The notes: generated by a model not told the origin, from the letters alone. A stretch of 64,000 nucleotides of DNA from an uncultured Clostridia bacterium (GCA_947630845.1 CANRJB010000001.1:1-64000), one strand, 5' to 3'; counted from the stretch's first letter, positions 50,413 through 60,073 are shown. Program-made: numbers and translations.

Positions 50413-51134
50413 TTGAAGGGATTGTTCTTGTCATCCTCCCACCAGTGGTCATAGGTTTTACCGGGAGAATTGTACTTTGCGGTCTTGTGGGAGATTCGCC
50501 GGATCCACATCCGGATGCCGTTCCATAAATCCACTCCGAAATACAGCAGGAAGTTGGCAAATGCCACCAAGATGATCAGTTTCGTAAACACGCCACCGAA
50601 AACAAAGCTGACCATCAGCAGGATCGCATCCAGAATTGCGATATACTTGACTTTGATCGGAATGAAGAAGAAAAGCAGCAGCTCCATGTTCGGGTACAGC
50701 ATGGCAAATGCAAGAAAAAGAGACATGTTCAGATATGAGCTTGTTGCATAACCCGTGAGCAACCCGACGATGATCGTTGTGAGTACACCGGTGAAATAGT
50801 ACACGTTGAACCGGAATGTTCCCCAGTTATTTTCCAATGAGCTGCCAACGAACCAGTCAAAGTAAAACGCAAATACAGCAAAAAATACATTTGTCATATC
50901 CGTACCGACATCGGGCATAAAGATGAAGGTAAGCAGTCTCCAGACCTGTCCGTGGAAGATGGCATCCCGATCAAACATGATCAATGAGGAGAGGTTGAAA
51001 TCATACTCCGGATTGATGAACAGATCAACCGCATAGACGATCACCATACCGAACACGATCAGCGTCATGAGATTCGGGATGGCGATGTTCCCGAATTTGC
51101 GTTCCATTTTATTTAGTATTTTCCATCTCTGCAT
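50406..51134 (-). CDS. Rhomboid-like membrane protein without catalytic serine
   Basis: A 242-residue polytopic protein with about six segments. The phrase FHGQVWRLLTFIFMPD and the following YYFTGVLTTIIVG resemble rhomboid proteases, but the position of the GxSG motif reads ATSSYLNMS and no clear catalytic His is seen. It is therefore a pseudo-rhomboid or a rhomboid-fold protein of other role. ATG 51134 is seven bases after AAGGAGA. The tail is polar (KTAKYNSPGKTYDHWWEDDK). Confidence 0.7.
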   Translation of the reverse strand: MQRWKILNKMERKFGNIAIPNLMTLIVFGMVIVYAVDLFINPEYDFNLSSLIMFDRDAIFHGQVWRLLTFIFMPDVGTDMTNVFFAVFAFYFDWFVGSSLENNWGTFRFNVYYFTGVLTTIIVGLLTGYATSSYLNMSLFLAFAMLYPNMELLLFFFIPIKVKYIAILDAILLMVSFVFGGVFTKLIILVAFANFLLYFGVDLWNGIRMWIRRISHKTAKYNSPGKTYDHWWEDDKNNPFKK

Positions 51135-51220
51135 AACCATTCTCCTTATCATTTCTATCTATCATCCTATCGTGGCAGGATGATAAGGGATCAGTATAAC
51201 TCCTGTACCGGGAAACGCCA

Positions 51221-51655
51221 TCAGGTAAGCTGCTTTTCCATATAGATACAGGTGAATGTGTCGCCCCGGATCACACGCTGTGTATCGGCAACATAACCGA
51301 GTTTCTGGTAAAAGCCGACCTTGTTGTCACGGCTTTCAAGTACAGCCTTCCGGTATCCAAGCTCTGCTGCCCATGCTTCGGCTGAGGTGACGGCGAGTCT
51401 GCCCAGTCCCCGGCGGCGGTACTCCGGCAACACCACAACCCTGCCAAGCATGATCGCCTCTGCATCGACCGGATACAAACGACAGGTCGCAACCGGCAGA
51501 ACATCATCCAGAATGACGATGTATTTCGTATCTGGTGTATCATACACATCAAATTCCTGTGCAAGGGTAATGTGGTGCTTGCGTGCCATTGCCTGAATGC
51601 GCACATAGTATGCCCCGGCACGCTCTGCAAGTGTTTGTGTTCTGATGATCTGCAT
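51221..51655 (-). CDS. GNAT-family acetyltransferase
   Basis: A 144-residue GNAT enzyme. The acetyl-CoA-binding loop is VVVLPEYRRRGLGRLAV (Arg-Arg-x-Gly-Leu-Gly), and the C-terminal GYRKAVLESRDNKVGFYQKLGYV completes the fold. ATG 51655 follows GAGGAG; the frame is open 25 codons further into the leader without a ribosome site. The acceptor substrate is unknown. Confidence 0.9.
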   Translation of the reverse strand: MQIIRTQTLAERAGAYYVRIQAMARKHHITLAQEFDVYDTPDTKYIVILDDVLPVATCRLYPVDAEAIMLGRVVVLPEYRRRGLGRLAVTSAEAWAAELGYRKAVLESRDNKVGFYQKLGYVADTQRVIRGDTFTCIYMEKQLT

Positions 51656-51848
51656 GCTATATCTCCTCACCTGCTGCGGATACCTGATACAAATTTTCCT
51701 TTCTCCTACCCCGATAGGATAAAACGGCAATTGACGCAGCCAATTGTAACCTGCACAGCAGGCATTTCCTGACGATCTGATGCCTGTCAGATGTCAGAGA
51801 TCTGTATCAGTACGAAACTTTCATACCCGGTGAAAATGTACTGTTCTT
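51656..51848 (-). other. Long leader of the GNAT gene
   Basis: From the promoter at 51849-51877 to the ATG, the transcript has about 190 untranslated bases. Inverted repeats include CAATTG...CAATTG and CTGAC/GTCAG arms. No named riboswitch was recognised. Confidence 0.5.
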
Positions 51849-51877
51849 ATTATACCACAACATGCTGTAAATTGCAA
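51849..51877 (-). promoter_or_regulatory. GNAT gene promoter
   Basis: Minus strand TTGCAA (51872-51877), 17-base spacer with TG, TATAAT (51849-51854). Confidence 0.75.
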
Positions 51878-51915
51878 GCCCTTCCATGCTGACAAGATAT
51901 ATTTTGATACAGCTA

Positions 51916-51944
51916 TTGCAAAAAAAAGGAGGATATGGTATAAT
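51916..51944 (+). promoter_or_regulatory. gltX promoter
   Basis: TTGCAA (51916-51921), 17-base spacer, TATAAT (51939-51944). Confidence 0.75.
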
Positions 51945-51972
51945 AGAAAAAAAGAGGAAAGGAATCACGATT

Positions 51973-53424
51973 ATGAATCATACCATCACGACCCGGTTTG
52001 CACCTTCGCCGACCGGTTATATGCACATCGGCAATCTGCGGACAGCACTGTATGCCTATCTGCTCGCTAAATCACAGGGAGGAAAATTCATTCTTCGCAT
52101 TGAAGATACCGATCAGGAACGCCTCGTGGAGGGGGCACAGGAGGTCATCCTGAAAACTCTCGAGATGACTGGCATGGACTATGATGAAGGTCCCGGTGTC
52201 GGCGGTGAACATGGTCCCTATATCCAGAGCCAGAGACTGCCCATCTATCGGGAATATGCCGAAAAACTCATACAGGGGGGACATGCCTATTACTGTTTCT
52301 GCACGCCGGAACGTCTGGAATCTCTCAAAGATGAAAAGGGGATCGGCGGCTATGACGGACACTGCCGTGATCTGCCGGAGGAGGAAGTACGGGAAAAGCT
52401 TGCGTCCGGCATCCCCTATGTCATCCGGCAGAAGATGCCGCAGGAGGGCACAACTTCCTATGTGGACGAGGTCTACGGAGAGGTCACGATGGATAATACT
52501 GAACTGCGTGACCAGATCCTCATCAAGGCAGACGGTTTCCCGACATATAATTTCTGCCATGTAGTGGATGATCATCTGATGGGCGTGACGCATGTCGTCC
52601 GTGGGAATGAGTACCTGACATCAACACCGAAATACTGTCTGCTGTATGATGCATTCGGGTGGGAGCGTCCGCATTATGTCCATCTGCCGTTGCTTATGGG
52701 CAAGGATGCCGATGGTAATGTCACAAAGCTCTCCAAACGGCATGGAGCGGTCAGCTTTCAGGATCTGGTGAATGACGGCTATCTCCCGGAAGCCATCGTC
52801 AATTACATCGCCCTGCTCGGTTGGAGTCCTAAAGAGACTACAGAGGAGTTTTTCTCACTCGATGCGTTGAAAGCAGCCTTCTCTATGGACGGGCTGAGTA
52901 AGTCGCCGGCAGTCTTTGACTATGAGAAGCTTAAATGGTTCAATTCCGAATACATCAAGCGTATGCCGGAAGAAGAATACCTTGTCAAGGCACTGCCCAT
53001 CCTGAAATCCGTTTGTCCGGAGAATGTGGATACAGAGAAGCTTGCCCAGCTGCTGCATACCCGGATCGCAGCATTCGGGGAAATTCCGGAACGTGCGGCA
53101 TTTGTCGCACATCGCCTGCCCATGGACTGTGATCTCTACACCAACAAGAAAAACAAGACCACACCTGAACTCTGCAAGACCATCCTCGAAGAATGCCTTC
53201 CCCTTCTGGAATGCATTGACAACTGGGACAATGACACGCTCTTTGCTGTCCTGAAACAATATGCTGCCGATTCCGGCAGGAAAGCCGGGGCAGTGATGTG
53301 GGCTGTGCGCATTGCAGTCGCAAGGCTTGGCATCACACCGGGCGGCGCAACAGAACTGATGGAGGTGTTCGGCAAGGAAGAATCCCTGTCACGAATCCGA
53401 CAGGCATTACAGGAACTGGCATGA
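51973..53424 (+). CDS. gltX: Glutamyl-tRNA synthetase
   Basis: A 483-residue class I enzyme. The HIGH motif is in APSPTGYMHIGNLRTALY and the KMSKS equivalent in KLSKRHGAVSF. An ILRIEDTDQER motif near residue 43 is typical of GluRS. ATG 51973 follows AAAGGAATC; the upstream open frame crosses the promoter. It is not a GlnRS. In most Firmicutes GluRS also charges tRNA-Gln, which is then amidated by GatCAB (family knowledge). Confidence 0.95.
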   Translation: MNHTITTRFAPSPTGYMHIGNLRTALYAYLLAKSQGGKFILRIEDTDQERLVEGAQEVILKTLEMTGMDYDEGPGVGGEHGPYIQSQRLPIYREYAEKLIQGGHAYYCFCTPERLESLKDEKGIGGYDGHCRDLPEEEVREKLASGIPYVIRQKMPQEGTTSYVDEVYGEVTMDNTELRDQILIKADGFPTYNFCHVVDDHLMGVTHVVRGNEYLTSTPKYCLLYDAFGWERPHYVHLPLLMGKDADGNVTKLSKRHGAVSFQDLVNDGYLPEAIVNYIALLGWSPKETTEEFFSLDALKAAFSMDGLSKSPAVFDYEKLKWFNSEYIKRMPEEEYLVKALPILKSVCPENVDTEKLAQLLHTRIAAFGEIPERAAFVAHRLPMDCDLYTNKKNKTTPELCKTILEECLPLLECIDNWDNDTLFAVLKQYAADSGRKAGAVMWAVRIAVARLGITPGGATELMEVFGKEESLSRIRQALQELA

Positions 53425-53490
53425 GATCGAAGGACAGCATGACACTCCATGTAGTATCAATGCGTTTCATCAGATCGGTAGGATATTATA

Positions 53491-53525
53491 AACCCCCGTA
53501 TCTTGAAAAATACGGGGGGTCTTCT
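53491..53525. terminator. Terminator between gltX and the MetRS-like gene
   Basis: ACCCCCGTA (53492-53500) pairs with TACGGGGGT (53511-53519) around a ten-base loop. The flanks are T/C-rich, so it is likely to serve both directions. Confidence 0.7.
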
Positions 53526-55534
53526 TATTCTTCCGCTGCTGCAAACTGGCTTTCGTGACGGGCGAAAAAGTCCGTTCTCGGAGGCAGGAATTTCAGCTTG
53601 TGACTGCTTTCCGTGAAATATGTGAGCGGTTCAAGGATCGTGTCCCATGACCAGATGCGCTCGTCCACTTGCAAATATTCCCGGATCATCTCCGTTCCGA
53701 ACGGTGCCATCGGGTGCAGCAGTACGGCTGCGATCCGGATGAGATAGAATAAATTTGCCAATACCTGCGGCAGACTCTCCGGCTCATCCTCATGCAGATT
53801 CTTTGCAACATACTTACTGCCGCTGCGGATGTAACTGTCAAGCACATAGGTACACTGGTGGAACGCAAACTTTGCCATATGCCGCTCATATTCCAGCACT
53901 GCCTTATTGGCTTCCTCCATAAACTGCATCTCTGGTTTCAGCTCTGGCAGGATACCGTCAAAATACTTCTGGGTGGTATAGAAAGCTGTCCGTATCATAC
54001 GGTTGAACACGTTGGTCAGAAGGAATCCGCCGTCCTTGACAACCGGATCCGCCTCGTTGGGGTTGGCATCGGGGTTATAGGGCTTGGGCATGAAGCTCAC
54101 AGACCGCTGTCCCAGTCCCAGTCCCAGCCAATGCATCCGGAGCTGCTCGGGAGTATAGTGTTGCAGCAGCTCATCCGCCATCGGCGGCTTGATCGCACCA
54201 GAGCTGGATGCCTTCTTGTCAAGAAACAGGATGTGATGATTGGCAACGATGGTCGGCATCTGGAGTTCTCCTGCGGCAGGGTCAGCCGTCTTTTCCTCCG
54301 CTGTCTGCTGTGCCATCCACATCGCCGGCTCTGCCACACCGTAGAAGTAGATGTTATCCTGTCCGATAAACTGGTACACCCCTGCCTCCTTGCTGCACCA
54401 GTAGTCCTTCCATTCCTCACGGCTTCTGCCGATGGATTCGAGGTATGCCTGCGTGAAGGAGATCGGTGCCCAGAGGGATTCAGGCCATACCCATACGGTC
54501 AGCCCCTCAACGCCATCCATTGCAGGCGCAGGAACACCCCACTCAATATTACCCGTCAGACGGAACGGCACAAGCGTCTTGCCTGTCCGGTAACGGATGC
54601 CATGCTCTGTCAGGATGCGGCATGCCTCGTCACAGTCGGTCAGATTTTGAAATTCAATGGTAAAGGATGGCTTTTTCTTTTCCTCCAGATAGGTATGCGC
54701 CGGCATGGTATCCTTCAGGGCAAGATAAGTTTCCTCAAATTCACGCTTGATATAGATGACCGGAGGCTTCAGAAATTCGGAGATGGTTTTCCAGACCACC
54801 GGACGCACATCCTTGCGTTTCTGCAAGGTCGCTGCCCAGTTCCGCAACAGTTCCTCATAGTCACGGAGCTTGAAATACCAGTTCGTAACGGGCTTCATGA
54901 TGGGCTTTTCCCCCGTCAGGGTGCTGACTGGGTCAATGAGGTTTTCCGGCATATACTGATGTCCGAGATCACATTCATCCGCATAGCCCTTCTCCGATGT
55001 GCAGCCTTCCACCGGACATTTTCCGATGACCTGTCTGCCGTTCAGGAACACGCCTGCTTTCTCATCAAAAAACTGCATTGTGGAGATCTGCTGAAGCTGC
55101 CCCTTTTCGTAGAGGGAACGGATGAACCAGTCTGACACTTCCGCATGGATCTCCTTTGTTCTGCCAAGACCCGATGCCCCAAAGAGATTCAGAGAGATGC
55201 CGTAGTCATGCAGCGTCTCCTCCTGCTTTGCATGATTCCTTGCGACAAATTCCTCCAATGAACCGTCAAACTCACCCTTCTGCACTTTCTGCCGCCAGCC
55301 CTCTGCAATAGGCGAACCATAGCAGTCCGTGCCGCAGACAAAGATCACATTTTCCTTACCGATCCTGTCACGCAGAAACCGGGCATAGGTGTCCGCAAAC
55401 ACAAACATACCGCCTACATGTCCGAAGTGCAGTTCCTTATTTCCGTAAGGCATGCCGCCTGTAATGACAGCACGCTTCGGAAATACCGGGCGTGGGATGA
55501 CAAATGCCTTTCCCTTCTCTGTTTTATCACTCAT
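53525..55534 (-). CDS. Divergent methionyl-tRNA-synthetase-like protein
   Basis: A 669-residue class I synthetase-like protein of MetRS type. It has VITGGMPYGNKELHFGHVGG (HIGH equivalent HFGH), FVCGTDCYGSPIAEGW, and a zinc knuckle with GKCPVEGC...CDLGHQY. The KMSKS position reads FLDKKASSSGAIKPP, lacking the second Lys. A stretch at about 240-420 is longer than in normal MetRS. It may be a second, specialised synthetase or a paralogue with another role. ATG 55534 lies inside the end of the preceding gene (8-base overlap), after AAAGGA. Confidence 0.72.
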   Translation of the reverse strand: MSDKTEKGKAFVIPRPVFPKRAVITGGMPYGNKELHFGHVGGMFVFADTYARFLRDRIGKENVIFVCGTDCYGSPIAEGWRQKVQKGEFDGSLEEFVARNHAKQEETLHDYGISLNLFGASGLGRTKEIHAEVSDWFIRSLYEKGQLQQISTMQFFDEKAGVFLNGRQVIGKCPVEGCTSEKGYADECDLGHQYMPENLIDPVSTLTGEKPIMKPVTNWYFKLRDYEELLRNWAATLQKRKDVRPVVWKTISEFLKPPVIYIKREFEETYLALKDTMPAHTYLEEKKKPSFTIEFQNLTDCDEACRILTEHGIRYRTGKTLVPFRLTGNIEWGVPAPAMDGVEGLTVWVWPESLWAPISFTQAYLESIGRSREEWKDYWCSKEAGVYQFIGQDNIYFYGVAEPAMWMAQQTAEEKTADPAAGELQMPTIVANHHILFLDKKASSSGAIKPPMADELLQHYTPEQLRMHWLGLGLGQRSVSFMPKPYNPDANPNEADPVVKDGGFLLTNVFNRMIRTAFYTTQKYFDGILPELKPEMQFMEEANKAVLEYERHMAKFAFHQCTYVLDSYIRSGSKYVAKNLHEDEPESLPQVLANLFYLIRIAAVLLHPMAPFGTEMIREYLQVDERIWSWDTILEPLTYFTESSHKLKFLPPRTDFFARHESQFAAAEE

Positions 55535-56891
55535 GGAAATCATTCCTTTCCGGATTTTTCTTATGCTTCCTCTTTCTCCGTTTTTCCTTCTCTCTTTCCT
55601 TCTTCATCTGCACTGCAACCAGTATCACGATCAGAACGATGACAAAAGCACCCACTCCGAGTACGATATAGATCCAAAGATTCCCGGACTTCATGCTGCG
55701 CTGCAATACAAGATTGCCGTCCTTTTCAGTCACGGTATATGCAAAGGAATCGGCTGAAAAGACATTCTCTCCTGACCATGAGGGGATCATCACCATTTCC
55801 TTCTCTGTGCCGCCCGTAAAGCAGCACCCGATGCGTGCGGCGGATGACAGCCCAGCATCCTCAACACGGGAAGTATAGACCCTGCCTTCATCCAGCCAGA
55901 ACATGAGATTGCTCTGCGTGCCGTCTGCATTGGTATTCATCGTGATCTGTGGTGTACCGCTCATACGGATGGGTCTTGCCGACATGGCAAGGATACCGCC
56001 GCCGGACTGTACATTCTCCTGAGAAACAGCATGGTTTCTCTGGATGTTGACATTGCCCTTGAAGGTAAGTGCCGCTTCCGTGGCAGTACAGATGCCGCCG
56101 CCTGATCCTGCAATATTGGCATTGATATCACAATCCTGAAGTGTGGCAGTGCCGCCCTGCAAATAGAGTCCGCCGCCGCTGCCGTCTGCGGTATTTCCTG
56201 TGACTTCGCCCTTGACGATTTCCACTGTCCCCTCTACAGAGGCAACACCGCCGCCGCTGCCGTTAGATTTGTTCTCTTTGATCGTACCGCCTGCCACATA
56301 CAACTTGCTCCCTGCACCGGCAAGTACAACACCGCCGCCGCTGCCACCGCAGGAATTGCCTGTGATACTGCCGCCCCAGAGATTCAGTGAGCCGCCGTCC
56401 TCGATCATGATACCGCCGGCATCGCCGGTGTTGCTGCCACCCGTGACACTGCCGGATTTACCGGAAGTGTCAGTCAGATTGAGTACACCGCCATCCTGAA
56501 TACAGATGACCTCTCCGTTCTCGATCGGCACTTCCAGCGCACGGTCAATGTTCCAGCCATTAAGGTCAATGGTGATCTCACATCCTGTCGGGACATAGAT
56601 CACTCCCTCATAGACTGCACCCGTTCCTTCTCCCACGAGCTGTGTGCCGGACGAGGACGTCCAGTCTGCCATCAGCGTGATCGTCGCATTCTTGGCAACG
56701 ACCGCCGCATTCCACATTGCCGTTGCACCGCCGGAAGTCGGCGAATCATAGTAAAAGGAAGTCCCTGTGTCGGATTTGACCGAACCGATCGCATCGGGCA
56801 TCACCTCATTTGCTGCACTTCCGTCTGCCGGCATCAGCAGTAATGTGCAACCGGCTGCAAGGAGCATCCCCAGTCTTTTCATTCTGTTCAA
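55527..56891 (-). CDS. Beta-helix surface protein with C-terminal membrane anchor
   Basis: About 454 residues. Signal peptide is near MLLAAGCTLLLMPADGSAANE. Residues about 100-330 repeat GGSITGNSCGGSGGGVVLAGAGS, GGTIKENKSNGSGGGVASVEG and GGLYLQGGTATLQDCDI, the right-handed parallel beta-helix pattern of POMP-like/adhesin proteins. A membrane segment (WIYIVLGVGAFVIVLIVILVA) and a very basic tail end it. Start choice: TTG 56891 is nine bases after AAGGAG; GTG 56897 and ATG 56882 are alternatives. It probably displays on the surface. The MetRS-like gene overlaps its end. Confidence 0.78.
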   Translation of the reverse strand: MNRMKRLGMLLAAGCTLLLMPADGSAANEVMPDAIGSVKSDTGTSFYYDSPTSGGATAMWNAAVVAKNATITLMADWTSSSGTQLVGEGTGAVYEGVIYVPTGCEITIDLNGWNIDRALEVPIENGEVICIQDGGVLNLTDTSGKSGSVTGGSNTGDAGGIMIEDGGSLNLWGGSITGNSCGGSGGGVVLAGAGSKLYVAGGTIKENKSNGSGGGVASVEGTVEIVKGEVTGNTADGSGGGLYLQGGTATLQDCDINANIAGSGGGICTATEAALTFKGNVNIQRNHAVSQENVQSGGGILAMSARPIRMSGTPQITMNTNADGTQSNLMFWLDEGRVYTSRVEDAGLSSAARIGCCFTGGTEKEMVMIPSWSGENVFSADSFAYTVTEKDGNLVLQRSMKSGNLWIYIVLGVGAFVIVLIVILVAVQMKKEREKEKRRKRKHKKNPERNDFHE

Positions 56892-57017
56892 GCACACTCT
56901 CTCCTTTTCTTCAAAATGTTCTTATTTCTATTATACAAGATATCACGCAAAATTACAAGGAAGGATCAGCCGATTATTTCGTACATTTTCTTTCCTGTTT
57001 TTGTGAAAAATGACGAG

Positions 57018-57042
57018 AAAAGGGGGCAGATGATCTGCCCCA
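57018..57042 (-). terminator. Terminator of csoR-copA operon
   Basis: GGGGCAGA/TCTGCCCC arms (57022-57041) with a TGA loop, followed on the minus strand by CTTTTCT. It ends the copper operon. Confidence 0.7.
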
Positions 57043-57061
57043 CGATGTTCTGCTCTTTTTC

Positions 57062-57274
57062 TTACCGGCAGACTTCATAACCCTTGTCGGTCACAGCCTG
57101 CTCCATTTCAGACAGGTGCGTCAGCTCCCCGTTCAGGTGCAGCTCCGCAGTCCCTTTCTCATGGCTGACAACGGCTTCCTTGACCTCCGGAAAGCCCTCA
57201 AGACAGCTTTTGACGGTTGCTTCACAGTGTGGGCACATCATCCCTTTGATGTGCATGGTGTAAGTGGTTTCCAT
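57062..57274 (-). CDS. Possible independent CopZ-like copper chaperone from internal start
   Basis: In frame inside the copA reading frame, ATG 57274 is preceded at six bases by TTCCTCCTT on the plus strand, that is AAGGAGGAA on the mRNA. Translation from it gives 70 residues, the size of a normal CopZ ([17 protein letters not shown]...). The flanking linker of the fused form has no obvious structure. Read-through from copA is also uninterrupted, so both forms may exist. Confidence 0.45.
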   Translation of the reverse strand: METTYTMHIKGMMCPHCEATVKSCLEGFPEVKEAVVSHEKGTAELHLNGELTHLSEMEQAVTDKGYEVCR

Positions 57275-59560
57275 TGTGTGTTCCTCCTTGTGCAAATCAG
57301 ATTTTTGTTTTCTATCATGCTTTGTGCTGTAGACATCTGTCAGGTTGAGCCGCAGTGCGTTCGTCACAACACAAAAGCTTGAAAGCCCCATTGCCGCTGC
57401 CCCGAACATCGGGTTCAGCTCCCATCCGAAAATCGGGATCCAGATACCGGCTGCCAGCGGAATCCCGATGACATTGTAGAAAAATGCCCAGAACAAGTTC
57501 TGCCGGATGTTCCGCAGTGCTGCCCTGCTCAGACGGACGGCAGCGGCAGCATCCGTCAGGCTGCTCCGCATCAGCACCACATCTGCCGCATCGATCGCCA
57601 CATCCGTCCCTGCGCCGATGGCAATACCCACATCTGCCCGTGTCAGGGCAGGTGCATCATTGATGCCGTCGCCGATCATAGCAGTCATTCCAGTTCGCTG
57701 CAAGCTGCGGATGACGGATTCCTTCCCATCGGGCAGTACACCGGCAATGACTTCATCCACCCCTGCCTGCCTGCCGATGGCGTTTGCCGTGTGCTCATTG
57801 TCTCCGGTCAGCATCACGACACGGATTCCCATATTCCGAAGCTGACGGACTGCCTCCGGCGAATCATCCTTCATGACATCTGCTACAGCAATGATACCAA
57901 GCAGCTTGTTGTCTGCCGCAAAACACAGCGGTGTTTTGCCCTCTTCTGCAAGGCGTGCAGCGGTTTGTTCCGCCTCTGACGGAATCGCTGCCTTTGTCCG
58001 GATAAATGCCATGCTTCCCCCCCAGAGCGTCGTGCCGTCAAGCATTGCCGTCAGCCCATTGCCCGGCAGTGCTGAAAATGCTGTGACCTCCCGGACTGTA
58101 TGCCCCTCGCCGTACTGCATGACTGCCTTTGCGAGGGGATGCTCACTTTTCTGCTCCAACGCAAGTGCCATATCAAGCAGCTCCGTATCCGTGACCACAT
58201 AGGGGATCACATCTGTCACTTTAGGTTCGCCCTTTGTGATCGTTCCGGTCTTGTCAAGGGCAGCGATCTGTATTTTTCCGGTCTGTTCCAGAGAGACTGC
58301 CGTCTTAAAGAGAATGCCGTTCTTTGCGCCCACACCGCTCCCGACCATGATGGCGACCGGCGTTGCAAGTCCGAGTGCGCACGGACAGCTGATGACCAGC
58401 ACAGAGATCGCCCTTGCCAGTGCATAGCTGATCTCCTGCCCCACCAACAGCCATATGATCAATGTCACAACAGCAATCGCTATGACGGTCGGCACAAATA
58501 CGCCCGATACCCTGTCCGCAAGCTTTGCGATCGGTGCTTTCGTTGCTGCTGCATCACTCACCATGCGGATAATCTGCGACAATGCCGTATCCTCTCCCAC
58601 TCTTTGCGCTTCACAGCGCAGGAATCCGGACTGGTTGACAGTAGCTGCCGAAACAATGCTGCCCACCGTCTTGTCTACAGGGATGCTCTCGCCTGTCAGG
58701 GCTGATTCATTGACCGCACTCTGCCCCTCCAGCACTACGCCATCTACCGGAATACTCTCCCCGGGTCGCACCACGAACACATCGCCCGGTCTGACTTCCT
58801 CCACCGGAACGCTCACTTCACTGCCATCCCGTTCAAGTACTGCGGTCTTGGGGGAGAGCTGCATCAGCCCTTTGAGGGCATCCGTGGTTCTGCCTTTGGA
58901 ACGGGCTTCAAGAGTCTTACCAAGGGTGATGAGCGTCAAGATCGTACCGGCGGACTCGAACCAGAGGTTCATCATGTCATCCATAGCACGCTCGCTGTCG
59001 CCCCTGACAACAGCATCCGTCATATCAAAGAGTACCCACACACTCCACAGAAATGAGATGCCTGCTCCCATCGAAACGAGTGTGTCCATATTGGGTGAAC
59101 GATGCAGCAAGCCCTGTGTGCCGCTCACGAAAAATTTCTGATTGACGACCATGATCGCCCCTGCAAGCATCATCTGCACAAGCCCCATTGCAACATGGTT
59201 TCCGTCAAACCAGTGCGGCAGCGGAAAGCCCCACATCATATGCCCCATAGACACATACATCAGCGGCAGCAGCAGACACACAGAAATGATCAGCCGCTTC
59301 CGCAGCTTCGGTGTTTCCGTATCTGCAAGAGCATCCGCATTCTGTGCAGCCGTTTTCTCCGCACCCTTCAACGATGCGCCATAGCCTGCTTCTTTCACAG
59401 CTTGGATAACGGCAGAGGGCGAAGCCGTCCCTTCCACGATCATCGAATTGGTCAGCAGATTCACGGCACAGGAAGTGATGCCCGGCACAGCAGAGACTGC
59501 CTTCTCCACCCTTGCACTGCATGCGGCGCAGCTCATGCCTGACACGGAATACTGTTCCAT
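57062..59560 (-). CDS. copA: Copper-exporting P1B ATPase with C-terminal CopZ-like domain
   Basis: An 832-residue ATPase. Order: N-terminal HMA domain with [12 protein letters not shown] (Cys at residues 11 and 14), eight-segment P1B core, CPC in [12 protein letters not shown], phosphorylation DKTGTI, and [11 protein letters not shown] second HMA domain (about 763-832) has [13 protein letters not shown]. The join is an 18-residue linker rich in Lys, His and Asp. An internal ATG at 57274 with AAGGAGGAA six bases upstream could also yield that domain alone. It is 16 bases after csoR. The natural function is copper efflux. Confidence 0.94.
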   Translation of the reverse strand: MEQYSVSGMSCAACSARVEKAVSAVPGITSCAVNLLTNSMIVEGTASPSAVIQAVKEAGYGASLKGAEKTAAQNADALADTETPKLRKRLIISVCLLLPLMYVSMGHMMWGFPLPHWFDGNHVAMGLVQMMLAGAIMVVNQKFFVSGTQGLLHRSPNMDTLVSMGAGISFLWSVWVLFDMTDAVVRGDSERAMDDMMNLWFESAGTILTLITLGKTLEARSKGRTTDALKGLMQLSPKTAVLERDGSEVSVPVEEVRPGDVFVVRPGESIPVDGVVLEGQSAVNESALTGESIPVDKTVGSIVSAATVNQSGFLRCEAQRVGEDTALSQIIRMVSDAAATKAPIAKLADRVSGVFVPTVIAIAVVTLIIWLLVGQEISYALARAISVLVISCPCALGLATPVAIMVGSGVGAKNGILFKTAVSLEQTGKIQIAALDKTGTITKGEPKVTDVIPYVVTDTELLDMALALEQKSEHPLAKAVMQYGEGHTVREVTAFSALPGNGLTAMLDGTTLWGGSMAFIRTKAAIPSEAEQTAARLAEEGKTPLCFAADNKLLGIIAVADVMKDDSPEAVRQLRNMGIRVVMLTGDNEHTANAIGRQAGVDEVIAGVLPDGKESVIRSLQRTGMTAMIGDGINDAPALTRADVGIAIGAGTDVAIDAADVVLMRSSLTDAAAAVRLSRAALRNIRQNLFWAFFYNVIGIPLAAGIWIPIFGWELNPMFGAAAMGLSSFCVVTNALRLNLTDVYSTKHDRKQKSDLHKEEHTMETTYTMHIKGMMCPHCEATVKSCLEGFPEVKEAVVSHEKGTAELHLNGELTHLSEMEQAVTDKGYEVCR

Positions 59561-59576
59561 CCGACATCCCCCTTTC

Positions 59577-59885
59577 TTATTTCATCAGCTTCTGCATCGT
59601 TGCAACAAGCTCGTCGATCACTTCATCTTTCCCCTCCCGGAGATCACGTACCACGCAGCTCCGGATATGGCTTGCAATGAGATCTTTATTGAAGGCATTG
59701 ACAGCAGCATTGACGGCAGCCGACTGGATGAGGATATCGTTGCAATATGCATTCTGCTCCACCATTTTCCGGATACCACGAATCTGTCCTTCGATGCGGT
59801 TGAGGCGGTGGATGAGCTTGGTTCTCTCCTCCTCCGTGCGCATTGTGTGTTTCTCACAGCAGGCGCAATGCTGTTTTTTCTCCAT
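59577..59885 (-). CDS. csoR: Copper-sensing repressor CsoR
   Basis: A 102-residue all-helical repressor. Copper ligands are Cys48, His73 and Cys77, with spacing (25 and 4) equal to that of characterised CsoR. An unusual Cys/His-rich N-terminal tail precedes ([13 protein letters not shown]). ATG 59885 follows GAGGAGAG; the upstream frame overlaps the operator. It is the first gene of csoR-copA. Bound apo-CsoR should block the promoter; Cu(I) releases it. Confidence 0.93.
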   Translation of the reverse strand: MEKKQHCACCEKHTMRTEEERTKLIHRLNRIEGQIRGIRKMVEQNAYCNDILIQSAAVNAAVNAFNKDLIASHIRSCVVRDLREGKDEVIDELVATMQKLMK

Positions 59886-59898
59886 AGTCTCTCTCCTC

Positions 59899-59919
59899 AT
59901 ATACCCCTTGGGGGTATAT
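59899..59919. promoter_or_regulatory. CsoR operator
   Basis: ATATACCCCTTGGGGGTATAT is a near-perfect palindrome of the ATACCCC/GGGGTAT type known for CsoR boxes. It lies just downstream of the predicted -10, overlapping the start of transcription, and 14 bases before the csoR start codon. Confidence 0.9.
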
Positions 59920-59923
59920 ATCC

Positions 59924-59952
59924 ATCGTAGCACATCCGGCAGCACTTGTCAA
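59924..59952 (-). promoter_or_regulatory. csoR-copA promoter
   Basis: Minus strand TTGACA (59947-59952), 17-base spacer, TACGAT (59924-59929) as -10. The operator follows immediately. Confidence 0.75.
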
Positions 59953-60073
59953 GAGGAAACTTGTATTTTTGTCACCCTGTACAATATTCTGTACAGTTTT
60001 TCTACGAATATAACAAATATCTGCCCTCCGAAGCAGAATGTATCCTCTTTCCACCACTTTCAGAGCAATAGCA

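Noticed and set aside
53792..55135. Rightward open frame of 447 codons opposite the MetRS-like gene
   Set aside because: Antisense to a class I synthetase; no motifs or ribosome site.
55920..56560. Repeats in the beta-helix gene as a CRISPR or tandem DNA repeat
   Set aside because: They are degenerate at DNA level and fit protein turns in one reading frame.
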